From contig NZ_JADDUE010000021.1 of the NCBI RefSeq assembly GCF_016526145.1, positions 1-38,657 of the forward strand: 38,657 nucleotides of DNA. The letters are read 5' to 3'. Positions 28,538 to 35,656 of this stretch are shown here, piece after piece. A model generated the notes under the pieces. It saw nothing but the letters and a program-made list of their open reading frames with translations, did not search any database and was not told where the DNA came from. Both the position numbers and the translations under genes were made by a program. This stretch comes from Saccharopolyspora galaxeae (GTDB lineage: Bacteria > Actinomycetota > Actinomycetes > Mycobacteriales > Pseudonocardiaceae). Numbering within the stretch: the first letter of the stretch is position 1; each line of letters starts with the position of its first letter.

Positions 28538-29341
28538 GTGACCACGATGCACGAGCAGAAGCAGGAATCCCCTCCCACTTCGATCCTGTCCAAAGCGTTC
28601 GACGTGCTGGGAGCATTCGGGCCCGACCACCGGGTCCTCACCCTCACCGAGATCGCGTGCGCGAGCGGTCTGCCGAAATCCACGGTTCACCGCTTGCTCG
28701 GCCGGCTGACCGAGCTCGGTGTGATCGAGCCGCATTGCGCGGGGTTCAAGGTCGGCTTACCGCTGCGGCGGTTCGCTTCGGCGATGCCGATCGAAAGCCT
28801 GCGGCAGTCGGCGCTGCCACACCTGGGCGCGCTGCACCACTGGTCTCGCCGGCACGTGCACATGGCCACGCTGCGGGGCGAACGCGTGGTGTTCGTCGAG
28901 CGGATGATGGTGCCGGGGCACGAGCTGCCGTCGGCCGACCCCGGCACGGACCTGCCCGCGCACGCCACAGCACTGGGCAAAGCGTTGTTGGCGTTCGCAC
29001 CACCAGATGAGGTCGACTCCGCGTTGGCAGGCCCGTTGCACGCGGTCGCGCCGAACACGATCACGGATGCCGCGGAGTTCCGCGCCGAACTGGCCGAGGT
29101 TCAGCGGAACCGGTTCGCCGGTGCGCGCGGTGAATCGCACCCCGACGTTTGCTGCCTGGCCGCGCCGGTGCTGATCCGCGGCCGCGCGGTCGGGGCGTTG
29201 TCGGTGTCCTCGACGGCCGGAGAACGCAACAGCGACCGGGCACTCATCGATGCTGTGCGCGTGACCGCGGACCGGATCGCCACGGACAATGCGAAGGTGC
29301 TCGCCGACGGCCACGAGGACTGGTTCCCAGGTCGGCTGTGA
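28538..29341 (+). CDS. IclR-family regulator of the p-cumate-like module
   Basis: A 267-residue IclR protein. The winged helix-turn-helix is at about residues 14-70 (SILSKAFDVLGAFGPDHRVL, EIACASGLPKSTVHRLLGRL). The C-terminal ligand domain contains ERVVFVERMMVPG, LPAHATALGKALLAFAPPDE, RFAGARGESHPDVCCLAAPV and GALSVSSTAGER, all standard. GTG at 28538 has AAGGAGG. It sits between the decarboxylase operon and the extradiol dioxygenase gene, with dyads in both flanking promoter regions of the module. Aromatic-catabolism IclR proteins such as PcaU or PobR act on adjacent pathway genes, so a p-cumate or ring-product effector is likely but unproven. Confidence 0.88.
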   Translation: MTTMHEQKQESPPTSILSKAFDVLGAFGPDHRVLTLTEIACASGLPKSTVHRLLGRLTELGVIEPHCAGFKVGLPLRRFASAMPIESLRQSALPHLGALHHWSRRHVHMATLRGERVVFVERMMVPGHELPSADPGTDLPAHATALGKALLAFAPPDEVDSALAGPLHAVAPNTITDAAEFRAELAEVQRNRFAGARGESHPDVCCLAAPVLIRGRAVGALSVSSTAGERNSDRALIDAVRVTADRIATDNAKVLADGHEDWFPGRL

Positions 29342-29460
29342 GCGCCCGTCCGCTCAGGAGTCGCTTCCGAGTGGTCTGCGTGGCGGTGCCGGTTGCTTAC
29401 ATGGTCGTTGCTGGAGCGGCTCCGCCGCTGACAAGACAAAGACCCTACTGAAACGACGCA

Positions 29461-30522
29461 TCAAGAGAAGATCCCGAACGGCTTGTTCGAGTTGAACACG
29501 TCTGTGGTCACCATCGTCGACCAGCGCCGCTGCAAGCCGAGTTCCTGCACGGCGCCGAACAAGCAGAACCAGTTCAGCATCTCGTGCTGGCCGGCCGCCA
29601 CGACGTCGCGCCCGCTCACCACGGCGAGGTCGTCGAAGCGGCCCTCGACCATCAGCTGGTAGAGTCGGCGGTCGGCGGCGGTGTCCGGCCGTATGTGCCA
29701 GAGGGCATCGGTCAGGAAGGCGTGCGACCAGCTCGACGAGGCGATGAACGCGACCCGCTCGTCGTTCCCGGCGAAGTGCCGCGCGATCGCCCGTCCCACC
29801 TCGACGCAGCGGGCCGGGCTCGGGCCGGACGGGTCGAGCTCCTCGCTGGAGATGTCGGCGAACCGGGCCAAGCCGCCCTTGCGCGCGATGGCGTGCTCGC
29901 CGTAGCAATTCACCGTGATCGGCAGCAGCCGGTACGCGAATCGCGCTCCCGCGTGGTCGTAGTCCAGGAACAGCTGGGTGTTCAGGATGGCGTGCGGGAA
30001 GTGCGCTCCATCCCGCTTGCGGTACGAATAGGCCATGTCGACGCCGTCGTTGATGAGCCCGTCGGCGAGCCTGCGGGCGATCGCGGAGTCACCGCGGAGG
30101 GTGATGCGGAAGTCGTCGGGCAGTCCCCAGGCGTTCGGGCTGCCGCGCTCGTTCATCACCTCGAACGCCGGCACCTCCAGGTCGTCGTAGGCGAGCACGC
30201 AGAACGGTGGCACGACCTCCTCGCGGAAGTTCTCGTACTGGTCGTCACCCCAGACCACGACCACGTCGGGGGCGAACTCGTCGAGGGCGGCGCGGCACCG
30301 CGCGAGACCGTCCAGCAGGTGGGCGCGGTGCCCGGCCGCTGCGGAGCGCCCCTGGTCCGCGCCCCACTCCGCGCGCATGGACGCCGGCCAGCTCGCCGGG
30401 TCCTTCTCGCGCTCGGGGATATCGGGGTCCTGCAACGTCCACCTGAGCAATCCGGCCATGTGCTCGTCCGTGCCAGCCAGCAACGGGTAGTGCGTCATGC
30501 CGAGGCCGAGGAATCGACTCAT
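29461..30522 (-). CDS. LigB-type (class III) extradiol ring-cleavage dioxygenase
   Basis: A 353-residue protein of the LigB/DODA superfamily, which uses Fe(II) to open a catechol ring next to one hydroxyl. Visible are the N-terminal GMTHYP with H11, the AGHRAHL region (H65 or H68), DVVVVWGDDQYENF, ITVNCYGEHA, AFIASSSWSHAFL and GQHEMLNWF, where a metal Glu is expected. In the p-cumate route the substrate would be 2,3-dihydroxy-p-cumate (the CmtC step). The ATG at 30522 overlaps the stop of an 86-codon gene (ATGA), giving a two-gene unit. Its product would need the ACMSD-type decarboxylase encoded 1.1 kb away. Confidence 0.83.
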   Translation of the reverse strand: MSRFLGLGMTHYPLLAGTDEHMAGLLRWTLQDPDIPEREKDPASWPASMRAEWGADQGRSAAAGHRAHLLDGLARCRAALDEFAPDVVVVWGDDQYENFREEVVPPFCVLAYDDLEVPAFEVMNERGSPNAWGLPDDFRITLRGDSAIARRLADGLINDGVDMAYSYRKRDGAHFPHAILNTQLFLDYDHAGARFAYRLLPITVNCYGEHAIARKGGLARFADISSEELDPSGPSPARCVEVGRAIARHFAGNDERVAFIASSSWSHAFLTDALWHIRPDTAADRRLYQLMVEGRFDDLAVVSGRDVVAAGQHEMLNWFCLFGAVQELGLQRRWSTMVTTDVFNSNKPFGIFS

Positions 30523-30779
30523 CGTCGTTCTGCTCCGTTCTGGGTTCCCCGCGGTGTCGGTGCGACGTGCGATTCCGGCATGACGACGACGCTGGATGTG
30601 CCCAGGTGCCACCAATTCGTCCCGTCTTCGTCGGGCTCGTGCGGGAGCACCTCGACGGTCGTGAACGGAATCCCATTGGGATCGTGCGTGCCCACGATGA
30701 TATTGATGTCGCAGCCGACCGACCGGATGTGCAGGATCTTGTCCGGCCCGTCGGGTTCGTGGTGATCGACGATGCGCAT
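30519..30779 (-). CDS. 86-residue protein of unknown function coupled to the extradiol dioxygenase
   Basis: A small, acidic, His-rich protein (MRIVDHHEPDGPDKILHIRS start) with DINIIVGTHDPNGIPFTTVE in the middle and NWWHLGTSSVVVMPESH near the end; the last dozen residues are polar and probably disordered. ATG at 30779 has GGAGC six bases upstream, and its TGA overlaps the dioxygenase ATG, so it is almost certainly translated. No family was recognised. Possible roles are a second (LigA-like small) subunit, an iron-handling helper, or a stability factor for the dioxygenase; none is shown by sequence. Confidence 0.7.
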   Translation of the reverse strand: MRIVDHHEPDGPDKILHIRSVGCDINIIVGTHDPNGIPFTTVEVLPHEPDEDGTNWWHLGTSSVVVMPESHVAPTPRGTQNGAERR

Positions 30780-30873
30780 CGGTGCTCCGTTCGCGGGTGG
30801 CCGCAGCGGTGCCGGAATGGCGGCACGTCGGGTTTCGCTCGACCCGGACGTTAGCCATCTGCTGCCGGCCCCA

Positions 30874-30900
30874 GGAACAGCGGTTCCAGCGGCCGGAACC
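30874..30900. promoter_or_regulatory. Triple-repeat operator candidate between dioxygenase units
   Basis: Three arms in alternating orientation: GGAAC (30874), GGTTCC (30882-30887), GGAACC (30895-30900), spanning CCAGGAACAGCGGTTCCAGC and GGCCGGAACC. It lies between the small gene/extradiol unit (minus) and the Rieske operon (plus) and shares CAGYGGCCGGAACC with 28393-28406. PcaU/PobR-type IclR proteins bind three similar repeats (family knowledge). Confidence 0.55.
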
Positions 30901-31003
30901 AGGTCACCGCGATGCAGCGGCGATTCCTAGCCTGGGCTCCTCCCCCGGCCTCCCGGAGGTTCCGGGTGTGGGCAACGAAGGCCGCACTGAAACGGAGACG
31001 GGC

Positions 31004-32314
31004 ATGCCTGATCCTCTCGTGATCGACAATCGCAAGGACTCGCTGTTCCAAGTCGACCGCGAGGTGTTCACCTCGCAGGAGGTCTTCGAACGGGAACGCG
31101 AGCTGCTGTTCGGCCCGTCTTGGTTGTACGTCGGCCACGAATCCGAGATCCCCGAGCGCAACGATTTCCGCACCCGCGACGTGGGCGGCCGGTCGATCAT
31201 CTTCAACCGCGACCGGCGCGGCGAGGTCCGGGTGCTGCTCAACACCTGTCTGCACCGCGGCGCATCGGTCTGTCGGCATCCGGCCGGGAAAGCGAAGATC
31301 TTCACCTGCTTCTACCACGGGTGGGCCTACCGCAATTCGGGCGAGCTGGTGAACGTCCCGTCCGCGGAGGACTACGCCGCGTCACCGGCCGACGTGTACG
31401 GCGGTCTGCACACGCCGCGCATCGAGTCCTACCGCGGCTTCTGGTTCGTGAACTTTTCCGGCGACGCCCCGGATCTGCGTAGCTGGCTGGGCACCGCGAC
31501 ATACCTGCTGGACCTGGCCGTGGACCAGTCCGAGGACGGCATCGAGGTGCTCACCGGCACGCACAACTACGAACTGCACGCCAACTGGAAGCTGCTGGTC
31601 GAGAACAGCGTGGACGGCTACCACGCGAAATCGGTGCACCACACCTACTTCGAGATGATGATGGAACTCGGGCAGACCCCGCCGATGCTCGGCGATGCCG
31701 ACACCAACGGCGTGCCACCGGCCGGGCTGGGAACCGAGTTCGACAACGGGCACGCCACGCTGATCTACCCGGGCAACGGCCTTCCGCTGGCCAACGAGAA
31801 CGTCGTGCGCAACTTGGCCGAGCTGCGGGAGAAAGCGGTCCAGCGATGCGGCGAGTCCTACGCCACCGCGGTGTTCGACCTGGCGCGCAACAGCATCTTC
31901 TTCCCCAACTTCGTGCTGATCGACCTGAACTTCGGCATGATCCTGCGCACGATCATGCCGGTCGCGCCGGACCGCACCGAAGTCACCAGCTGGCACATCG
32001 CGCCCCGCGGCCTCGACGGCGAATCCCTGCAGTACCGCATCGACAACGCGCTCACGTTCTGGGGACCGGCCGGGCTGGCCACCCCCGACGACGTCGAGGC
32101 GCTCGAACAGGCACAGCGCGGATTCAGCGCGCGCAAGGAGCTGCGCTGGTCCGACATCTCCAAGGGCATGGGCAAGACCCGCCCGGCTGCCAACGACGAA
32201 CTCCAGATGCGCGCCTGGTGGCGGCAGTGGAACGCGCTGATGACCGGCGAGCGGTTGCCGCGCGAGGTCGACGAGTTCGTCCCCTTCGACACCCGCGCAC
32301 CCCAGGGAGCCTGA
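31004..32314 (+). CDS. Rieske non-haem iron aromatic-ring dioxygenase, alpha subunit
   Basis: A 436-residue oxygenase subunit. Rieske ligands C82, H84, C102 and H105 are seen in CLHRGASVC and CFYHGW. The mononuclear iron site is ENSVDGYHAKSVHH, with D203 bridging and H206 and H211 as ligands (D-x2-H-x4-H). The enzyme adds both atoms of O2 to an aromatic acid, giving a cis-dihydrodiol; p-cumate is the favoured substrate because the following genes form the rest of a cmt-like route. ATG at 31004 has GGAG seven bases upstream. The beta subunit starts two bases after its stop. Substrate specificity cannot be read from sequence alone: benzoate- or biphenyl-type substrates remain possible. Confidence 0.9.
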   Translation: MPDPLVIDNRKDSLFQVDREVFTSQEVFERERELLFGPSWLYVGHESEIPERNDFRTRDVGGRSIIFNRDRRGEVRVLLNTCLHRGASVCRHPAGKAKIFTCFYHGWAYRNSGELVNVPSAEDYAASPADVYGGLHTPRIESYRGFWFVNFSGDAPDLRSWLGTATYLLDLAVDQSEDGIEVLTGTHNYELHANWKLLVENSVDGYHAKSVHHTYFEMMMELGQTPPMLGDADTNGVPPAGLGTEFDNGHATLIYPGNGLPLANENVVRNLAELREKAVQRCGESYATAVFDLARNSIFFPNFVLIDLNFGMILRTIMPVAPDRTEVTSWHIAPRGLDGESLQYRIDNALTFWGPAGLATPDDVEALEQAQRGFSARKELRWSDISKGMGKTRPAANDELQMRAWWRQWNALMTGERLPREVDEFVPFDTRAPQGA

Positions 32315-32315
32315 C

Positions 32316-32819
32316 ATGACCGCTGCCACCCCGAACGCCGCGACCGTGACCCGCAGCGAGGTCGAGGACTTCTTGTTCCTGGAGTCCTCGCTACTCGACG
32401 AATGGCGCCTGGAGGAGTGGGTCGAGCTGTTCACCCTCGACTGCACCTACGAGGCGCCGGCCACCGACGCGCCCGCGTCCGATCCGGGTCAGACCTGGTC
32501 GTTGATCCACGACCGGCGGACGATGTTGGAACAGCGCGTGATCCGCCTCAAAAAGCCGGAGGCGCACGCCGAGTTCCCGCACTCGCAGACCAGCCGCATC
32601 GTCGGCAACGTCCGCATCCTCGACCGCGGTCCGGATGCCGTGTCGGTGTCGGCGAGCTTCCTCGTCTCCCGCATGAAGGCCGGAAAGTTCGACCAGTACG
32701 CCGGCCACTACTACTACGACCTGGTGCAGGGCGAGGACGGGTTCAAGATCCGGCGCAAGAAGGCGGTGCTGGCCCACGACCGCCTCGCTCCCCAGGGCAA
32801 GATCTCGTTCGTCCTGTGA
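32316..32819 (+). CDS. Aromatic-ring dioxygenase, beta subunit
   Basis: A 167-residue small subunit with the cystatin/SnoaL-like fold of ring-hydroxylating dioxygenases. It starts VEDFLFLESSLLDEWRLEEW and VELFTLDCTYEAPAT, and ends with FKIRRKKAVLAHDRL, the usual IxRRxxxLxxD closing motif. It packs with the alpha subunit into an alpha3beta3 hexamer and has a structural role. The ATG lies just past the alpha stop with GGGAG upstream inside the alpha gene, so translation is coupled. Confidence 0.92.
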   Translation: MTAATPNAATVTRSEVEDFLFLESSLLDEWRLEEWVELFTLDCTYEAPATDAPASDPGQTWSLIHDRRTMLEQRVIRLKKPEAHAEFPHSQTSRIVGNVRILDRGPDAVSVSASFLVSRMKAGKFDQYAGHYYYDLVQGEDGFKIRRKKAVLAHDRLAPQGKISFVL

Positions 32820-32854
32820 CGAACGGCGCGCGTCCACACCAGGAGGATTTACCG

Positions 32855-33208
32855 ATGAGCGAGCCGAGCGCGGTTTCGGACCGGGTTCTCGCGTGCGAGA
32901 CCGACGAACTCGCCGACGGCGAGTCGATGACGGTCGAGCCCGACAACGGCGAGGCGATCGCGGTCTACCGCGTCGACGGGCAGTTCTACGCTACCGCGGA
33001 CATGTGCACGCACGAGGAGTGGTCGCTGGGTGAGGAAGGCGAACTGTGCGGTTTCGAGGTCACCTGCACGCTGCACAACGCGAAGTTCGACATTCGCGAC
33101 GGAACGGCGTTGTGCTTCCCCGCCACGGTCGCCCTGCGCCGCTACCCCACGACCGTGGAGGCCGGGAAGGTCTACGTGCTGACCGAGGAGTCCGCTGGTG
33201 AGGACTGA
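32855..33208 (+). CDS. Rieske-type [2Fe-2S] ferredoxin of the dioxygenase
   Basis: A 117-residue Rieske ferredoxin. Cluster ligands are C and H in MCTHEEW and CTLHNAKFD (C-x-H ... C-x2-H), with the surrounding EIAVYRVDG-like EAIAVYRVDGQFYATAD and FDIRDGTALCFPAT strands typical for dioxygenase ferredoxins. It passes electrons to the Rieske centre of the alpha subunit. ATG at 32855 has AGGAGG. Its last codons overlap the dehydrogenase start by 11 bases. No matching ferredoxin reductase follows, unlike the four-component dioxygenases known from Pseudomonas. Confidence 0.92.
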   Translation: MSEPSAVSDRVLACETDELADGESMTVEPDNGEAIAVYRVDGQFYATADMCTHEEWSLGEEGELCGFEVTCTLHNAKFDIRDGTALCFPATVALRRYPTTVEAGKVYVLTEESAGED

Positions 33209-33986
33209 GCGGTTCACCGGCCGCGTCGCCGTCGTCACCGGTGGCGCCAGCCCCATCGGTTTCGGGATCGCGGCACGACTGGCCGACGAGGGCGCCACAC
33301 TCGTGCTGGGCGATGTCGATACGGACCGGTTGCGGACCGCGGCGGCCGAGCTGGCATCGGACCCACCGGGCCGAGTCCGGACCGTCTCCGGGGATCTCAG
33401 CGAACGCGCGGACGCCGAACGGCTGATCGCGACCGCCGCGGAAACGGCCGGACGCCTGGACATTCTGGTCAACTGCGCCGGCGGCGGCGTGATCCTGCCG
33501 ACCCCCGAACACACCGAAGACACGGTGCGAGCGACGATCGACCGGAACCTCTGGACGACGCTGCACTGCACGCTGGCAGTGCTGCCGATCATGTCCGGGG
33601 CCGGGTACGGAAGGATCGTCAACATCGGTGCGGAATCGGTGCGCAACGGCCTCTACCGGCACGCGGTGTACAACGCCGCGAAGGGCGGGGTGCACGCGTT
33701 CGCCACCGGCCTCGCACGCGAGTACGCCGAGCGGGGTATCACGGTGAACACCGTCGCGCCGGCGTGGATCAGCACTCCGGAGGCGGATGCCCGGATCGTG
33801 GCCGCCCCCGAGGCGGAACGTCGCGACATGGCGGAGTTTTTCGCGCAGATCAGGTCCACGATCCCGATGGGCCGTCCGGGGACGGTGGCCGAGGTCGCCG
33901 CGGCGGTCGCGTTCGTCGCCGCGGAAGAGGCGTCCTACGTGACCGGGCAGACGATCAGCGTCAACGGCGGCAGCTCCATGCTTTGA
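33198..33986 (+). CDS. SDR-family cis-dihydrodiol dehydrogenase (CmtB-like role)
   Basis: A 262-residue classical SDR: VTGGASPIGFGI (13-24), NCAG (92-95), S147, Y158 and K162 (YNAAK), and SVNGGSSML at the end. D39 after the second strand favours NAD. As the gene that directly follows the dioxygenase ferredoxin, it should oxidise the cis-dihydrodiol to the catechol, here 2,3-dihydroxy-p-cumate. GTG at 33198 lies inside the end of the ferredoxin gene with GAGGAG upstream. A hairpin follows the stop. Confidence 0.87.
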   Translation: MRTERFTGRVAVVTGGASPIGFGIAARLADEGATLVLGDVDTDRLRTAAAELASDPPGRVRTVSGDLSERADAERLIATAAETAGRLDILVNCAGGGVILPTPEHTEDTVRATIDRNLWTTLHCTLAVLPIMSGAGYGRIVNIGAESVRNGLYRHAVYNAAKGGVHAFATGLAREYAERGITVNTVAPAWISTPEADARIVAAPEAERRDMAEFFAQIRSTIPMGRPGTVAEVAAAVAFVAAEEASYVTGQTISVNGGSSML

Positions 33987-33995
33987 TCCCGTCCT

Positions 33996-34032
33996 CGGAG
34001 GAGCGGGCCTGCCCAGCCGGCTCGCTCCTCCG
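33996..34032. terminator. Bidirectional terminator-like hairpin between convergent genes
   Basis: CGGAGGAGCGGGCC (33996-34009) pairs with GGCTCGCTCCTCCG (34019-34032) with one mismatch around a 9-base loop. It lies between the dihydrodiol dehydrogenase stop and the opposing stop at 34045. No T-run is present on either side. Confidence 0.6.
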
Positions 34033-34044
34033 GCCTCGCTGGTC

Positions 34045-35055
34045 TCAGGCGAGGGTCGGGCGGTATGTGTAGGACGTGCTGCGGCTGAGCGCGAATTCGA
34101 AGATCCCCGTGCCGCGAACCCCGTTCCAGCGGTAGGACGCCAGCCGGTCGGTCAACGGCGAGTCGAGGGTCCGCTGGTGGACCGACCCATCCAGCGGGTA
34201 GGTGTCGTGCTCCAGGTGGTCCCGACCCATCCGGCGCCCGTGGTGCCCGCCGTACCCGCCACCCGCCATGAAGCCGCCACCGGCCGTGGCGTCCACGTCG
34301 ATCAGATATGTCGTGCCGCGCTTGGTCACCACTTCCACGGTGCCGTCCCGCAGGTCGAGCCCGTCGAAGCGGAGGTCGTGCCGGACGTCGACGACGGCGT
34401 CGAGGACGCCGTGCTCGTGCAGCACCGCACCTTCCAGCAGCAGTCGTCCGCCGCCGCGGTCCTCGACCAGCAGGAGGCTGACCGAGCGGTCCGGGAACTG
34501 CGCCTGGAACCACGCGTGCATCCCCTGGCCTCCCGAGAGGTTCCGCACGCCCCGGGACCGGTCCCGCTGGCCGTACCAGCCGTTGACCCGGTGCACCTCG
34601 CCGTCGAGCAGCAGCGTGCCTTCGTAGCGCCCGGACTGCACGAGGTGTTCGAAGTCGGTCGTCGCCGCGTCGGCGTTGTTCACCGCCACATCCCCGAGCC
34701 AGTACGGGGTGCGCGCCCGCCAGATCACGTCGTACTCCATGCCGGTCGGGTTGGGGGCGAGCCGGAGCCGCCAAGCCCGGTTCGGCTCGAGCACCTCGAA
34801 CCGCAGCGGGCCGGCGCCTCGTCCTCCCGTGGCGCTGAGTTCGGTGGAGAACCGGACGTTGCGCTGCTCGGTGTCCGTGGTGACGATCGCGAAGCCGTCG
34901 GCGACGTCCTTTGCCGGGTAGTGCCCGAACCCCGTGATCACCGACGGTGCGGTCTCCCAGGTCGGATGGAGGTTGAACATGAAGCGGTCGAAGAACCGCT
35001 CGGGCACGCCCGTCCCGCCGGGTTCGACCAGGTCGTCGTGGAATTCCTCGCTCAT
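34045..35055 (-). CDS. Lipocalin-like (CrtC/AttH-type or DUF7064-like) protein of unknown function
   Basis: A 336-residue soluble protein, apparently all beta, with no signal peptide. Notable blocks: FMFNLHPTWETAPSVITGFG, NRAWRLRLAPN, GTLLLDGEVHRVNGWYGQRD followed by RSRGVRNL, HAWFQAQFP, and a glycine/histidine-rich stretch around FMAGGGYGGHHGR. The G-x-QRDxSxGVR motif recalls proteins of the hydroxyneurosporene-synthase/AttH lipocalin superfamily, some of which add water to isoprenoid double bonds; this is recalled similarity, not a computed match. ATG at 35055 has AAGGAG. It converges on the dioxygenase operon. A role as a monoterpene-modifying or ligand-binding protein is inference from context. 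Confidence 0.55.
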   Translation of the reverse strand: MSEEFHDDLVEPGGTGVPERFFDRFMFNLHPTWETAPSVITGFGHYPAKDVADGFAIVTTDTEQRNVRFSTELSATGGRGAGPLRFEVLEPNRAWRLRLAPNPTGMEYDVIWRARTPYWLGDVAVNNADAATTDFEHLVQSGRYEGTLLLDGEVHRVNGWYGQRDRSRGVRNLSGGQGMHAWFQAQFPDRSVSLLLVEDRGGGRLLLEGAVLHEHGVLDAVVDVRHDLRFDGLDLRDGTVEVVTKRGTTYLIDVDATAGGGFMAGGGYGGHHGRRMGRDHLEHDTYPLDGSVHQRTLDSPLTDRLASYRWNGVRGTGIFEFALSRSTSYTYRPTLA

Positions 35056-35158
35056 CGGTTCTCCTTCCGACCGGTATCCGGTCTCCTGCTGCGAATCGGC
35101 ACGGGCAGCGCGACCGCCAACGACTTTCTGCTCCGGAGCACCGAGGTGGTCACGGTTC

Positions 35159-35461
35159 TCAGCGGTCCGCCTCCGCCGACGGTTCCGGGATCGAGCTGAG
35201 CACGCCGGCCTCGACCAGCGACGCCACCGCGTCCTCGGGCACGCCCCAGTCGGCCAGCGCCGACCTGGTGTGCTCGCCGGGTAGCGGCGGTGGTGAATCG
35301 ACGCGCGCCGGTGTCCGGCTGAATCGCGGCGCGGGCGCGGGTTGGGTCAATCCGTCGACCTGGACGAAGCCGCCGCGCGCTCGGTTGTGCTCGTCCTCGG
35401 CTGCTTCCTCCACGTCCAGCACGGCGGTTAGGCAGGCATCGCGTCCACGCGCCGCCTCGGT
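35159..35461 (-). pseudogene. C-terminal remnant of an alpha-methylacyl-CoA racemase / CaiB-type gene
   Basis: The last 100 codons of this frame, from about TEAARGRDACLTAVLDVEEA through NRARGGFVQVDGLTQPAPAP, RFSRTPARVDSPPPLPGEHT and SALADWGVPEDAVASLVEAG, reproduce the C-terminal end of AMACR-type class III CoA transferases (as recalled). Codons upstream of this bear no resemblance, and the 250 or so N-terminal residues with the catalytic Asp and His are absent from the window. The frame is open to 35599 but that part looks non-coding. It lies downstream of, and in line with, the CoA ligase gene, as if a ligase-racemase pair had lost most of the second gene by deletion. Confidence 0.75.
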
Positions 35462-35570
35462 GCACGAACGCGCCCTCCTTCGATGTGCGCTGAGACGCAG
35501 AAGTCCACTTCGGACTCCCGAAACCGAATTCCCTTCCCATAGAAGGCTTCCGGAAGCGGTGGAGTCCCGT

Positions 35571-35586
35571 ATTTTCCCGGGAAAAT
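35571..35586. promoter_or_regulatory. Perfect 16-base palindrome ATTTTCCCGGGAAAAT
   Basis: A perfect dyad without a loop, AT-rich at the ends, 71 bases past the end of the CoA ligase and ahead of the racemase remnant. The lack of a loop argues for a protein-binding site rather than a terminator; it may be a relic of the deleted gene's promoter. Function unknown. Confidence 0.35.
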
Positions 35587-35656
35587 CCAGGTCGGCCACC
35601 CCGGACCTCGACGCCCCCGCAGCCCCGACGCTCTCGGGCCGCCGCCCGCGGTCGGC

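Larger units (their letters stand above)
35056..35656. other. Gap with a decayed gene and palindromes
   Basis: 600 bases between the lipocalin-like gene and the second CoA ligase. It contains the C-terminal remnant of a racemase/CoA-transferase gene (35159-35461), the palindrome CTTCCGGAAG at about 35547-35556, and the 16-base palindrome at 35571-35586. The part from 35462 to 35545 has no recognisable content. Confidence 0.5.
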
